From NCBI RefSeq assembly GCF_004216565.1, contig NZ_SGWV01000009.1:496001-560000 (forward strand): DNA of 64,000 nt, written 5' to 3'. Positions 16,655 to 25,235 of the stretch are shown piece after piece. Position 1 is the stretch's first letter. Each line of letters opens with the position of its first letter. The notes beneath the pieces were generated by a model, which was not told where the DNA came from, did no database searches, and saw only the letters and a program-made list of their open reading frames with translations. Origin of the DNA: Sphaerotilus mobilis (lineage in GTDB: Bacteria; Pseudomonadota; Gammaproteobacteria; Burkholderiales; Burkholderiaceae_C). The position numbers and the translations under genes were made by a program.

Positions 16655-16971
16655 CGAGGACTCCTGGTGGTCGGGGACGCCGGCATCGTTCCCCCGCAAG
16701 ATCCCTGTTCGGGAGACCTCGCGGCGGGCCTGGCGCACCGGCATGAGGCCCATGATGGGTGGCAACCCCCACCCGGATGGGTGTTTGCGTCCGGGCCTTG
16801 CACCGCTCACATCGATACCGCCCCCGTTAGCAACCGCTCACGTCCTGTCTTGCCTGGGAGACAACTCTTGCAACCCCTGAAACGGGTGTCCGGACGTGTC
16901 TGGCAGCCGTTGCCGAGACGTCCGTCACAGGGGTGACGGCTAAACTTCGGTTTGCTTTCGATGACGCTTCC
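16655..16971. other. 317-base intergenic region between the cytochrome and minC
   Basis: It holds the divergent control regions of the dihaem lipoprotein (minus) and minC (plus). On the cytochrome side, CCACCC at 16769-16774 can pair with GGGTGG at 16757-16762 or, through CACCC, with GGGTG at 16779-16783, giving two mutually exclusive hairpins in the leader. On the minC side, a -10-like TAAACT lies at 16941-16946 with no good -35. No gene or known riboswitch was seen. Confidence 0.45.
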
Positions 16972-17730
16972 ATGGCCGTCACCCACCGACACCCTCCCGC
17001 CGCCGTCCCCCCCTTGATCGAACTGAAGAGCGCCGTCCTGACGCTGACGGCGCTGACCGTGCGTGCGGCCGACCTGTCTGCCCTGAGTGCCGAGCTGGAC
17101 GCCCAGAGCGCCGAAGCGCCGGGCCTGTTCGACCACGATCCCCTGCTGCTGGACCTGGCCGGCCTGGACGCTGACGAGGCCCTTCAGCTCGACCTGGCCG
17201 CGCTGGTCGCGCTGCTGCGCCACCATCGGCTGCTGCCGATTGCCTGTCGCGGCGGTGGCGAGGCCTTGCAGGCCCAGGCCCGTGAACTCGGGCTGGCCGA
17301 AGCCCCGCCCGAGTCGGCGATGCCGCGTGCCGCCGCCGAACTTCCTGCCGAGATCCCTGCTGCGGTCCTGCCCCCCGAGCCCGTGGCCGCCGCGTCGACC
17401 CTGGTGATCGACCGCCCGCTGCGTTCGGGCCAGCGTGTCTACGCACGCGGCGGCGATCTGGTCGTGCTGGCGGTGGTCAGCCATGGCGCCGAGGTCATCG
17501 CCGACGGCAGCATCCATGTCTACGCGCCGCTGCGCGGCCGGGCCATCGCCGGCGCGCGCGGCGATGCCGGTGCCCGCATCTTCAGCACCTGTCTGGAGCC
17601 GCAGCTGATCTCGATCGCCGGCACCTGGCGCACCTTCGAGACGCCGCTGACGGCCGACCTGCAGGGCCGTCCGGCCCAGGTTCGGCTCGACGGCGAGCGG
17701 CTCATCGTCGAACCCCTGAAGCAGCGCTGA
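16972..17730 (+). CDS. minC: Septum site-determining protein MinC
   Basis: Inhibits FtsZ ring assembly away from midcell together with MinD. The 252-residue protein has the MinC_N domain (about 1-100, starting near IELKSAVLTLTALTV), a Pro/Ala linker, and the C-terminal right-handed beta-helix MinC_C domain. That domain is recognised by RPLRSGQRVYARGGDLVVLAVVSHGAEVIADGSIHVYAPLRGRA and GARGDAGARIFSTCLEPQLISIAG. The GTG at 16933 would also be in frame, but the ATG at 16972 fits the family N-terminus. It is the first gene of minCDE, 49 bases before minD. Confidence 0.95.
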   Translation: MAVTHRHPPAAVPPLIELKSAVLTLTALTVRAADLSALSAELDAQSAEAPGLFDHDPLLLDLAGLDADEALQLDLAALVALLRHHRLLPIACRGGGEALQAQARELGLAEAPPESAMPRAAAELPAEIPAAVLPPEPVAAASTLVIDRPLRSGQRVYARGGDLVVLAVVSHGAEVIADGSIHVYAPLRGRAIAGARGDAGARIFSTCLEPQLISIAGTWRTFETPLTADLQGRPAQVRLDGERLIVEPLKQR

Positions 17731-17779
17731 GGCCGGTGCGTCCGGCCCTGCTGCATCTCCACTGAAAGGACCTCACCCG

Positions 17780-18595
17780 ATGGCCAAGATCATCGTCGTC
17801 ACCTCCGGCAAGGGCGGTGTCGGCAAGACCACGACCAGCGCGAGCTTCTCCTCCGGCCTGGCGCTGGCGGGTCACAAGACCGTGGTCATCGACTTCGACG
17901 TCGGCCTGCGCAACCTCGACCTGATCATGGGTTGCGAGCGACGCGTGGTCTATGACCTGATCAACGTGATCCACGCCGAGGCCAACCTCAACCAGGCGCT
18001 GATCAAGGACAAGCAGTGCGACAACCTGTTCGTCCTGGCCGCCAGCCAGACCCGCGACAAGGACGCGCTGACCCAGGAAGGCGTCGAGCGGGTGCTGATC
18101 GAGCTGGCCGAGATGGGCTTCGAGTACATCGTCTGCGACTCGCCGGCCGGCATCGAGACCGGCGCGCTGATGGCGATGCACTACGCCGACGAGGCGCTGG
18201 TGGTGACCAACCCCGAGGTCTCCTCGGTGCGCGACTCGGACCGCATCCTGGGCATCTTGTCGTCCAAGACCCGCCGCGCCATCGAGGGCCGCGAGCCCGT
18301 GCGCGAGCACCTGCTGATCACCCGCTACGACCCGAACCGTGTGCAGGGCGGGCACATGCTGTCGCTGGAGGACATCCACGACATCCTGCGCATCCCGCTG
18401 ATCGGCGTGGTGCCCGAATCGACGCAGGTCCTGGAGGCCTCCAACCAGGGCTTGCCGGTGATCCACCTCAAGGGCAGCGACGTGTCCGAGGCCTACAAGG
18501 ACGTGGTCGCGCGCTTCCTGGGCGAGGACAAGCCGATGCGCTTCATCGAGGTGGTCAAGCCCGGCTTCTTCAAGCGCGTGTTCGGTGGGAGGTGA
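17780..18595 (+). CDS. minD: Septum site-determining ATPase MinD
   Basis: Membrane-associated ATPase of the ParA/MinD family that recruits MinC and oscillates with MinE. It has 271 residues. The deviant Walker A motif KGGVGKTT begins at about residue 11, and the [20 protein letters not shown] and CDSPAGIE segments are typical. The C-terminal amphipathic membrane-targeting helix [17 protein letters not shown] is intact. The Shine-Dalgarno AAGGA precedes the ATG. minE starts four bases after the stop. Confidence 0.97.
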   Translation: MAKIIVVTSGKGGVGKTTTSASFSSGLALAGHKTVVIDFDVGLRNLDLIMGCERRVVYDLINVIHAEANLNQALIKDKQCDNLFVLAASQTRDKDALTQEGVERVLIELAEMGFEYIVCDSPAGIETGALMAMHYADEALVVTNPEVSSVRDSDRILGILSSKTRRAIEGREPVREHLLITRYDPNRVQGGHMLSLEDIHDILRIPLIGVVPESTQVLEASNQGLPVIHLKGSDVSEAYKDVVARFLGEDKPMRFIEVVKPGFFKRVFGGR

Positions 18596-18599
18596 TGCC

Positions 18600-18863
18600 A
18601 TGAGTCTCCTGTCCTTCCTGATCGGCGAGAAGAAGGCCACCGCCAGCGTCGCCAAGGAACGCCTGCAGATCATCCTGGCGCACGAGCGCGCCGGCCGTGG
18701 CGGCAGCCGCCCCGACTACCTGCCCGCGCTGCAGCGCGAGCTGGTCGCGGTGATCTCCAAGTACGTGGCCATCCAGCCCGAAGACATCAAGGTCCACCTC
18801 GAACGCCAGGACAACCTGGAGGTGCTCGAGGTCAAGATCGAGCTGCCGGACGTGCTGCGCTGA
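18600..18863 (+). CDS. minE: Cell division topological specificity factor MinE
   Basis: Stimulates MinD ATPase and restricts MinCD to the poles. The protein has 87 residues, the usual length. The N-terminal membrane-targeting segment MSLLSFLIG and the anti-MinCD helix [12 protein letters not shown] are followed by the dimerisation domain ([17 protein letters not shown]). The ATG at 18600 follows GGGAGG at the end of minD, so translation is probably coupled. A large hairpin follows the stop. Confidence 0.96.
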   Translation: MSLLSFLIGEKKATASVAKERLQIILAHERAGRGGSRPDYLPALQRELVAVISKYVAIQPEDIKVHLERQDNLEVLEVKIELPDVLR

Positions 18864-18867
18864 AAGT

Positions 18868-18908
18868 GGCCCGGTCCATCCCCCCTGATCAGGGGTTCAG
18901 TCCGGGCC
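18868..18908 (+). terminator. Nested hairpin after minE
   Basis: Outer arms GGCCCGG (18868-18874) and CCGGGCC (18902-18908) enclose a perfect inner palindrome, CCCCTGATCAGGGG (18882-18895). It lies five bases after the minE stop. No T-run follows, so it is a probable terminator or an RNA-stabilising hairpin. Confidence 0.55.
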
Positions 18909-18985
18909 GGCGAGGGCGATAAACGAGCTTGGTGGACCGCATGCCCGCAGGGGGCATCGGCCACGCGCCTGACACGAGCCGCGCC

Positions 18986-19315
18986 ATGACCTCGACCTTC
19001 TTGATGATCCTTGCCGGATGCGCCGCCATGGCGCTCACCCAGGCCGCCCTCGGCGCCCTCTTCCCCGCCAGCCACCGTCCGTGGTGGCACGCGCTGCCGC
19101 GAGCGGCCCGGCCGATCCGGTCGACCGCGGGCGCGTCCAGCGAGCTGCCGACCGTGCCCGCCGACAGCGATGAACTGCTGCAGTCGCCGTCGCTGACGGT
19201 GGTCGAGACGGTCGATCGCCGTCACCAGTCGCTGCCCTTCGTGGGTCGCGATCGCCGCCTGGTCGCGCAGATCGAGGCGGCGGAAACCTCGCGCCGCACC
19301 GGCACGAGGGACTGA
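18986..19315 (+). CDS. Uncharacterised small membrane-anchored protein
   Basis: A 109-residue protein with one hydrophobic N-terminal segment (MTSTFLMILAGCAAMALTQA) and a polar, charged remainder. It could be a membrane anchor or a signal peptide; the Gly-Cys inside the segment is not a clear lipobox. No known domain is recognised. The frame is also open upstream through a TTG at 18929, but the ATG at 18986 places the hydrophobic stretch at the N-terminus. It has GC-rich codon use like its neighbours. It ends 57 bases before the CoA transferase gene and may be co-transcribed. Confidence 0.5.
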   Translation: MTSTFLMILAGCAAMALTQAALGALFPASHRPWWHALPRAARPIRSTAGASSELPTVPADSDELLQSPSLTVVETVDRRHQSLPFVGRDRRLVAQIEAAETSRRTGTRD

Positions 19316-19374
19316 GCCGGGCGTCGAGAATCGGAGGGTCCGCACCGACGAGCCGCCCGGCTCCGCCCTCCGAT
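19315..19374 (+). promoter_or_regulatory. Interleaved inverted repeats over the CoA-transferase start (possible pseudoknot)
   Basis: AGCCGGGCG (19315-19323) is exactly complementary to CGCCCGGCT (19354-19362), and ATCGGAGGG (19330-19338) to CCCTCCGAT (19366-19374). The order is A-B-A'-B', the topology of an H-type pseudoknot. The B' arm includes the first two bases of the ATG at 19373. No ordinary Shine-Dalgarno is visible. This is a candidate translational control element; function is inference. Confidence 0.35.
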
Positions 19375-20608
19375 GAACACCCCGACCGAATCCGACCACA
19401 CGCTCCAGCCGTCGACGCCGCCCGCCCCGCAGCCCCTGGCCGGTCTGCGCGTGGTCGAGTTCACCCACATGGTGATGGGTCCGACCTGCGGCATGGTCCT
19501 GGCCGACCTGGGCGCCGAGGTCATCAAGATCGAGCCGCCCGGCGGCGAGAACACGCGCCGCCTGCTGGGCGCTGGCGCGGGCTTCTTCCCGATGTTCAAC
19601 CGCAACAAGAAGAGCATCACGGTCGACCTGCACCAGCCCGAAGGAGCCGAGGTCGCCCGCCGCCTGGCCGCCAGCGCCGATGTGGTCGTCGAGAACTTCA
19701 AGCCCGGCACCATGGCCAAGTACGGTCTGGACCACGCCAGCCTCTCGGCCGTCAACCCGCGCCTGATCTACGCCAGCCACAAGGGCTTCCTGCCCGGCCC
19801 CTACGAACACCGCACCGCCCTGGATGAGGTCGTGCAGATGATGGGCGGACTGGCCTACATGACCGGCCGGCCGGGCGATCCGCTGCGTGCGGGCACCAGC
19901 GTCAACGACATCATGGGCGGCATGTTCGGCGCGATTGCGGTGCTGGGCGCGCTGGTCCAGCGCGGCATCACTGGGCGCGGCATGGAGGTCCAGAGCGCCC
20001 TGTTCGAGAACAACATCTTCCTGGTCGGCCAGCACATGCTGCAGTACGCCGTGACCGGCCAGCCAGCCGCACCGATGCCGGCGCGGCTGAGCCCGTGGGC
20101 GATCTACGACGTCTTCACCGTGGCCGATGGCGAGCAGATCTTTCTCGCCGCCGTCAGCGATGCCCAGTGGGCCACCTTCTGCGACGCGCTGGGCCTGGCC
20201 GACTTGAAGGCCGAGCCGGCCTGGGCGACCAACAACCTGCGCGTGCAGGCCCGGGCGACCTTGCTGCCGATCCTGCGCGAGCGCCTGGCCACGCGCCGGG
20301 CCGCCGAGCTGAGCGCGACGCTGGAAGCCGCCGGCCTGCCCTACGCGCCGATCCGCCGGCCCGAGGACCTGTTCGACGATCCCCACCTGCTGGCCACCGG
20401 CGGCTTGGCCGACATCACGCTGGCCGACGGCGACAAGGCCGGCCTGAGCGTCAAGACCACGCTGTTCCCGATCACCCTGGACGGCCAGCGACTGGGCGTG
20501 CGCCTGGACCCGCCCCGCATCGGCCAACACACCCGCGAGCTGCTGGCCAGCGTCGGCTATGCGGATGGGGACGTCGAGGCGCTCGTCGGGCGGGCGGTGG
20601 TGGGTTGA
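19373..20608 (+). CDS. CaiB/BaiF family CoA transferase
   Basis: A 411-residue family III CoA transferase, moving CoA between acyl-CoA and a carboxylic acid through an aspartyl anhydride. The N-terminal motifs GLRVVEFTHMVMGPTCGMVLADLGAEVIKIEPP and the DVVVENFKPG segment are diagnostic. The probable catalytic Asp is Asp151 (ALDEVVQMMGGL), with TGRPGDP following. It is related to formyl-CoA:oxalate and carnitine CoA transferases; the substrate is not deducible. The ATG at 19373 is buried in an inverted repeat. It converges on the phosphofructokinase gene. Confidence 0.9.
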   Translation: MNTPTESDHTLQPSTPPAPQPLAGLRVVEFTHMVMGPTCGMVLADLGAEVIKIEPPGGENTRRLLGAGAGFFPMFNRNKKSITVDLHQPEGAEVARRLAASADVVVENFKPGTMAKYGLDHASLSAVNPRLIYASHKGFLPGPYEHRTALDEVVQMMGGLAYMTGRPGDPLRAGTSVNDIMGGMFGAIAVLGALVQRGITGRGMEVQSALFENNIFLVGQHMLQYAVTGQPAAPMPARLSPWAIYDVFTVADGEQIFLAAVSDAQWATFCDALGLADLKAEPAWATNNLRVQARATLLPILRERLATRRAAELSATLEAAGLPYAPIRRPEDLFDDPHLLATGGLADITLADGDKAGLSVKTTLFPITLDGQRLGVRLDPPRIGQHTRELLASVGYADGDVEALVGRAVVG

Positions 20609-20642
20609 AGCGCCACGGCGCGTCGCGACCTGGGCGCTTCAA
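20605..20642. terminator. Hairpin between convergent genes
   Basis: TTGAAGCGCC (20605-20614) pairs perfectly with GGCGCTTCAA (20633-20642) over an 18-base loop. It begins at the CoA-transferase stop codon and could serve both strands. Confidence 0.45.
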
Positions 20643-20674
20643 CGCTTCATCGCTTCACCGTTTCACCGCTTGAG
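20635..20674. repeat. Five tandem 8-base repeats (CGCTTCAN)
   Basis: Consecutive units CGCTTCAA, CGCTTCAT, CGCTTCAC, CGTTTCAC and CGCTTGAG run from the terminator arm into the end of the phosphofructokinase gene. The fourth unit contains that gene's stop codon (20663-20665, minus strand). Confidence 0.8.
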
Positions 20675-21877
20675 CACCTTCGCCACCGCATTCGGCCGCA
20701 GCCGGAAGGCATCGGGCATGCCCGAGCCGAGCAGCGGGCGCAGGTAGAGGCGGAAGGCGTCGGTGACATCGGTCCCGCTCGGGGCGATGAACTCGTCTTC
20801 CATCGTGCGGGTCTTGCCGGCCACGGCGGAGAGCGGCAGCAGCTCGTAGTCGGCGGCGTAGTAGCCGGCGCGCTTGATGGCCACCGAGCCGTCGCGGTCG
20901 CCCCACATGGCCCATTGCACGGCCTTCTCGCCGACCTCGCGGGCCTCGCGCTGGTCGACGTCGCTGACGCAGCCCAGGAAGCTGCGCTGCAGGTAGCCGA
21001 AGGTGTCGCCGCGCACGCGCTTGATGCCGAGCTTGTTCTTGATCTCCTCGCACAGCAGGTCGGCCAGCGCGCCGGTGCCGCTGAGCTGGACGTTGCCGTG
21101 CGCGTCGCGTTCCAGATCGCCGGCCAGCTTGCTCAGGATGGGCGTGCCACTGGCGTCGTGGATGCCCTCGCTGACGGCGATCACGCAGCGGCCGAAGCGC
21201 GCGTAGGTCGCCTTGACGTCGAGCAGGAACTGGTCGACATCGAAGGTGCGCTCGGGCAGGTAGATCAGGTGCGGGCCGTCATCGGCGAACTTCTTGCCGA
21301 GCGCCGAGGCCGCCGTCAGGAAGCCGGCGTGCCGGCCCATCACGACACCGACGTAGACACCCGGCAGCGCCGCGTTGTCGAGGTTGGCGCCCGCGAAGGA
21401 CTGCGCGACAAAGCGCGCCGCGCTCGGGAAGCCGGGCGTGTGGTCGCTGCCGACCAGGTCGTTGTCGATGGTCTTGGGGATGTGGATGCAGCGCAGCGCG
21501 TAGTGGGCCGCCTGGGCCTGCTCGCTGACGATGCGCACGGTGTCGGACGAGTCGTTGCCGCCGATGTAATAGAACTGCCCGATCTCGTGCGCCTGCAGCA
21601 CCTTGAAGATCTCCTGGCAGTACGCGAGATCCGGCTTGTCGCGGGTCGAACCCAGCGCGGCGGCCGGCGTCGCGGCGACCAGTTCGAGGTTGTGGCTGGT
21701 CTCCTGCGTCAGGTCGACCAGGTCCTCGTTGACGATGCCACGCACGCCGTGGCGCGCGCCGTAGACGGACTCGACGCCACGGTGGCGCCGCGCCTCCAGC
21801 ACCACGCCGACGAGCGACTGGTTGATGACGGCGGTGGGGCCGCCGCCTTGGGCGACCAGGATCTTGCGCGGATTCAT
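20663..21877 (-). CDS. 6-phosphofructokinase, pyrophosphate-type
   Basis: Phosphorylates fructose 6-phosphate. The 404-residue protein is longer than bacterial ATP-PfkA (about 320). Near residues 130-136 it has the catalytic segment PKTIDND; PPi-dependent enzymes carry PKTIDND where ATP enzymes carry PGTIDND. The N-terminal LVAQGGGPTAVINQSLVG segment and YYIGGNDSSDTVRI also fit the PPi-PFK-like group, with Asn-Asp where ATP enzymes have Gly-Asp. PPi use would make the step reversible; the donor is inferred from motifs only. The start ATG at 21875-21877 has a GGGGGAAG Shine-Dalgarno-like stretch. Confidence 0.88.
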   Translation of the reverse strand: MNPRKILVAQGGGPTAVINQSLVGVVLEARRHRGVESVYGARHGVRGIVNEDLVDLTQETSHNLELVAATPAAALGSTRDKPDLAYCQEIFKVLQAHEIGQFYYIGGNDSSDTVRIVSEQAQAAHYALRCIHIPKTIDNDLVGSDHTPGFPSAARFVAQSFAGANLDNAALPGVYVGVVMGRHAGFLTAASALGKKFADDGPHLIYLPERTFDVDQFLLDVKATYARFGRCVIAVSEGIHDASGTPILSKLAGDLERDAHGNVQLSGTGALADLLCEEIKNKLGIKRVRGDTFGYLQRSFLGCVSDVDQREAREVGEKAVQWAMWGDRDGSVAIKRAGYYAADYELLPLSAVAGKTRTMEDEFIAPSGTDVTDAFRLYLRPLLGSGMPDAFRLRPNAVAKVLKR

Positions 21878-22007
21878 CGGGGGAAGCTCCTCGTGGGGAC
21901 CGGCGACAGGCCGGTCGTCGCGGACCATCCTAGCGAGCGCACACGACGAGCGGGAGCGGGTCCGACCGGGGTGTAACCGCAAAGAACCCGAGCTGCCGGC
22001 CGGCCGA

Positions 22008-22916
22008 TCAGTACACCGGCGGCTCGCCCTTGGGCCGCGTCTTGAAGCGCTTGTGGACCCACAGGTACTGGGCCGGGTTGCGGCGGATTTCGTGCTCGAT
22101 CCAGGCGTTCATGCGCTGCGTGTCGGCCACCGGATCGGCGGTCGGGAAGTCGTCCCAAGGCGGCAGGAAGCGCACCTTGTAGCCCTGCCCGCCCGGCAGG
22201 ATCTCGGCAACGACCGGCTGCACGATCATGTCCAACGCGCGCGCCATGCGCGAGGGCGCCAGCAGCGTTGCGGCGGGCACGCCGAAGAACGGCACGTAGG
22301 CGGCGTCGCGCTCGCCGAAGTCCATGTCGGGCAGGTTGAAGAAGGCATCGCCGCGCTTGATGGCGCGGAACAGCGGCTTGGCGCTGTCGCTGCGCGGGTG
22401 GACCTCGCCGACGCCGAAGCGCAGCCGGCCGCGCCGCATCGCGCGGTCCAGCACCGGGTTGCTCTGGGTCTGGTAGATCGAGCTGACCCAGCGCTTCTGG
22501 AACAGCTGCGTCGCCGCGCCGGCCACGTCCAGACCGAGGAAGTGCGGCACCAGCCACATCACCGGTCGGTCGCTGCGTTCGGCCAGGCCGATGTCGCCCT
22601 CGACCTGGATCAGCCCGCGCAGCCGCTCCGGCGGCGCGAACCACAGCAGGCCGCGTTCGAGCAGGCTGCGGCCGAGCCAGCCCAGGTGCTCGCGCACCAG
22701 GGCCTCGCGCTCGGGCGGCGTCAGCTCGGGCATGCACAGCTCGAGGTTGCGCAGGGCGATGCGGCGGCGCTCGCCGGCATAGCGCCAGAACAGCCAGCCC
22801 ACGCCACGCCCCAGGGCGGCCTGCCAGGCCAGCGGCATCCACTGGATCGCATGCAGCAGCGCGAGCAGCGCCCGGGCGGCCAGTCGTGCCGACCAGCCGT
22901 CGGAGCGCCGGCTCAC
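22008..22916 (-). CDS. Lipid A biosynthesis acyltransferase (LpxL/HtrB type), second copy
   Basis: A 302-residue inner-membrane late acyltransferase adding a secondary acyl chain to the lipid A precursor. The N-terminal hydrophobic helix is followed by the catalytic His-x4-Asp motif in VPHFLGLDVAGA. The segments IYQTQSNPVLDRAM and NLPDMDFGERDAAYVPFFGVPAAT are typical of LpxL/LpxP. The GTG start at 22914-22916 overlaps the stop of the upstream paralogue (GTGA), so translation is probably coupled. Which acyl chain and position it uses cannot be told from sequence alone. Confidence 0.9.
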   Translation of the reverse strand: MSRRSDGWSARLAARALLALLHAIQWMPLAWQAALGRGVGWLFWRYAGERRRIALRNLELCMPELTPPEREALVREHLGWLGRSLLERGLLWFAPPERLRGLIQVEGDIGLAERSDRPVMWLVPHFLGLDVAGAATQLFQKRWVSSIYQTQSNPVLDRAMRRGRLRFGVGEVHPRSDSAKPLFRAIKRGDAFFNLPDMDFGERDAAYVPFFGVPAATLLAPSRMARALDMIVQPVVAEILPGGQGYKVRFLPPWDDFPTADPVADTQRMNAWIEHEIRRNPAQYLWVHKRFKTRPKGEPPVY

Positions 22917-23821
22917 GAGCCGGCTCCCGGCGTGGGGGTGTCGACCGTGCGTGGGCCCTTGTAGCGGTGATAGCCCCACAGGTACTGCCCGGGCAGGCGC
23001 CGGATCATGCGTTCCATCTCGCGGTTGACGACGCAGGCGCCGGCCTCGGCCAGCGTCTGGGCGTCGACACCCGCCATCGGCATCGCGGCGGTGCCGGGCA
23101 TGGGTTCGGCCGGCAGGTCGACCCGCAGCCGGTAGCCGCGCGCGCCGCCCAGCCGTTCGGCCGACACCATCAGGCAGGCCGCGCCGGTCTGCTGCAGCAG
23201 CCGCGCGGCCAGTGTCATCGTGTAGGCCGGACGGCCGAAGAAAGGCGCCCACACGCCCATGCCCTCGGGCGGCACCTGGTCGGGCAAGAGGCCGATCGTG
23301 CCGCCGCTGCGCAGCGCGCGGATCATCTGCCGCACGCCCACCAGCGTGGCCGGCGCGGTCTGCAGGCCGGGCCGGTTGCGGGCATGGGCGACCAGGTCTC
23401 GCAGCCAGGCCTTGCGCGGCGGGCGGTACATCGCGGTCATCGGCTGGCGATGGCCCCAGCGCTCGGCATAGGCCTGGCCGATGATCTCGAAGCTGCCCAG
23501 GTGCGGCGTCAGGATGACCAGGCCATGACCGGCCGCGAGCGCGGCGTCGATGTGCTCGGCGCCGTCCCAGCTGACCAGGTCGCCGAGCCGGCTGTCGTGC
23601 GGGCGGGCCCACAGCCACGGCAGCTCGGCCAGCATGCAGCCGGACTGGCCGATCGCCGGTCGCGCGGCCTGCCAGTCCACCCCGGCCTGGGCGGCCTGCG
23701 CGCGGAAACGCTGCCGGTAGCTGGGCGAGAGCCCGAAGGCCCATGCCCCAGCCAGGGCGCCGGCATGGTGCAAAAAGCCCAGCGGAAGCCGGGCTGTTAG
23801 GCGAAAGAGGGTCGAAATCAC
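22913..23821 (-). CDS. Lipid A biosynthesis acyltransferase (LpxL/LpxM type), first copy
   Basis: A 302-residue paralogue of the next gene. The catalytic motif is His-x4-Glu in LTPHLGSFEIIGQ; later segments are YRPPRKAWLRDLV, GLLPDQVPPEGMGVWAPFFGRPAYT and QYLWGYHRYKGPR. It is the first gene of the acyltransferase pair and is divergent from metK. The start is a GTG at 23819-23821; the frame extends much further upstream across metK, which is shadow. A boxA-like sequence sits in its leader. Confidence 0.88.
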   Translation of the reverse strand: MISTLFRLTARLPLGFLHHAGALAGAWAFGLSPSYRQRFRAQAAQAGVDWQAARPAIGQSGCMLAELPWLWARPHDSRLGDLVSWDGAEHIDAALAAGHGLVILTPHLGSFEIIGQAYAERWGHRQPMTAMYRPPRKAWLRDLVAHARNRPGLQTAPATLVGVRQMIRALRSGGTIGLLPDQVPPEGMGVWAPFFGRPAYTMTLAARLLQQTGAACLMVSAERLGGARGYRLRVDLPAEPMPGTAAMPMAGVDAQTLAEAGACVVNREMERMIRRLPGQYLWGYHRYKGPRTVDTPTPGAGS

Positions 23822-23846
23822 GTGTCTAAAATGTCTGCTTCGCCGA

Positions 23847-23857
23847 GTTAAAGAACA
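23847..23857 (-). promoter_or_regulatory. boxA-like sequence in the lipid A acyltransferase leader
   Basis: On the minus strand these bases read TGTTCTTTAAC, one mismatch from the rRNA antitermination boxA TGCTCTTTAAC. It ends 26 bases before the acyltransferase GTG. Function is unproven. Confidence 0.25.
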
Positions 23858-23907
23858 ACTTGCGGGGCGACGGGCCGGTGATCCAAAACAGGATTGTCCG
23901 ACACGCG

Positions 23908-23922
23908 GCAGCGACACGCTGC
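23908..23922 (+). promoter_or_regulatory. Hairpin in the metK leader
   Basis: GCAGCG and CGCTGC flank the loop ACA, about 90 bases before metK. The leader does not show a recognised SAM riboswitch, and the hairpin has no T-run. Confidence 0.3.
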
Positions 23923-24013
23923 TGACCAAAACCGCTAAAGCGTTCGCCACAGACTCCATCCAGCGAGGCGGGCGAACAAGCCGACCCTCAACTGCAAAAA
24001 CTGGAGCTGCCCC

Positions 24014-25195
24014 GTGGCGAACGACTTCCTCTTCACTTCCGAATCCGTGTCCGAAGGCCATCCCGACAAGGTCGCCGACCAGGTCTCGGACGCCATCCTC
24101 GACGCCATCTTCGAGCAGGACCCGCGCAGCCGCGTGGCCGCCGAGACGCTGTGCAACACCGGTCTGGTGGTGCTGGCCGGCGAGATCACCACCAATGCGC
24201 ATGTCGACTACATCCAGGTCGCGCGCGACACCATCAAGCGCATCGGCTACGACAACACCGAGTACGGCATCGACTACAAGGGCTGCGCCGTGCTGGTCGC
24301 CTACGACAAGCAGAGCAACGACATCGCCCAGGGCGTCGACCACGCCAGCGACGACCACCTCAACATCGGCGCCGGCGACCAGGGCCTGATGTTCGGCTAC
24401 GCCTGCGACGAGACGCCCGAGCTGATGCCCGCGCCGATCTACTACGCCCACCGCCTCGTCGAGCGCCAGGCCCAGCTGCGCAAGGACGGCCGCATGCCCT
24501 TCCTGCGTCCTGACGCCAAGAGCCAGGTGACGATGCGCTATGTCGACGGCAAGCCGCACAGCATCGACACGGTGGTGCTGTCGACCCAGCACAGCCCCGA
24601 GCAGAGCCTGGGCGACAAGATGATCCCGTCGTTCTACGAGGCCATCCGCGAGGAGCTGATCAAGCCGGTGCTGCCACAGGAATGGCTGACGGCCGACACC
24701 AAGTACCTGATCAACCCGACCGGCCGCTTCGTCATTGGCGGCCCGCAGGGCGACTGCGGCCTGACCGGTCGCAAGATCATCGTCGACACCTACGGTGGTG
24801 CCTGCCCGCACGGCGGTGGCGCCTTCTCGGGCAAGGACCCGTCCAAGGTCGACCGCTCGGCCGCCTACGCTGCCCGCTACGTCGCCAAGAACGTGGTGGC
24901 CGCCGGTTTGGCGCGCCAGTGCCAGGTCCAGGTCGCCTATGCCATCGGCGTAGCCAGGCCGATGAACGTGACGGTCTACACCGAAGGCACCGGCGTCATC
25001 CCCGACGACCAGATCGCCAAGCTGGTCAACGAGCATTTCGACCTGCGCCCCAAGGGCATCATCCAGATGCTCGACCTGCTGCGGCCGATCTACTCGAAGA
25101 CCGCCGCCTACGGCCACTTCGGTCGGGAAGAGCCGGAGTTCACCTGGGAACGCACCGACAAGGCCCAGGCCCTGCGCAAGTCGGCCGGGCTCTGA
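24014..25195 (+). CDS. metK: S-adenosylmethionine synthase MetK
   Basis: Makes SAM from methionine and ATP. It has 393 residues. The N-terminal [10 protein letters not shown] motif (Gly15-His16-Pro17-Asp18-Lys19) binds ATP/methionine. The [12 protein letters not shown] signature starts near residue 118 and [19 protein letters not shown] is the P-loop-like signature. The start is a GTG with ACTGGAGCTGCCCC upstream, giving the canonical [13 protein letters not shown]-terminus. It supplies the SAM cycle completed by ahcY and metF elsewhere in this window. Confidence 0.97.
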   Translation: MANDFLFTSESVSEGHPDKVADQVSDAILDAIFEQDPRSRVAAETLCNTGLVVLAGEITTNAHVDYIQVARDTIKRIGYDNTEYGIDYKGCAVLVAYDKQSNDIAQGVDHASDDHLNIGAGDQGLMFGYACDETPELMPAPIYYAHRLVERQAQLRKDGRMPFLRPDAKSQVTMRYVDGKPHSIDTVVLSTQHSPEQSLGDKMIPSFYEAIREELIKPVLPQEWLTADTKYLINPTGRFVIGGPQGDCGLTGRKIIVDTYGGACPHGGGAFSGKDPSKVDRSAAYAARYVAKNVVAAGLARQCQVQVAYAIGVARPMNVTVYTEGTGVIPDDQIAKLVNEHFDLRPKGIIQMLDLLRPIYSKTAAYGHFGREEPEFTWERTDKAQALRKSAGL

Positions 25196-25235
25196 GCCTG
25201 CGGCCCGAGGCGCAGGGACCGGTGCGATCCGCCCC

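Noticed and set aside
22008-23744. 578-codon frame suggesting fused acyltransferases
   Set aside because: The first half is an out-of-frame shadow of the first acyltransferase; the genes overlap only by GTGA.
23822-24013. SAM riboswitch in front of metK
   Set aside because: None of the known SAM-I, SAM-II or SAM/SAH core motifs was found; only a simple hairpin is seen.
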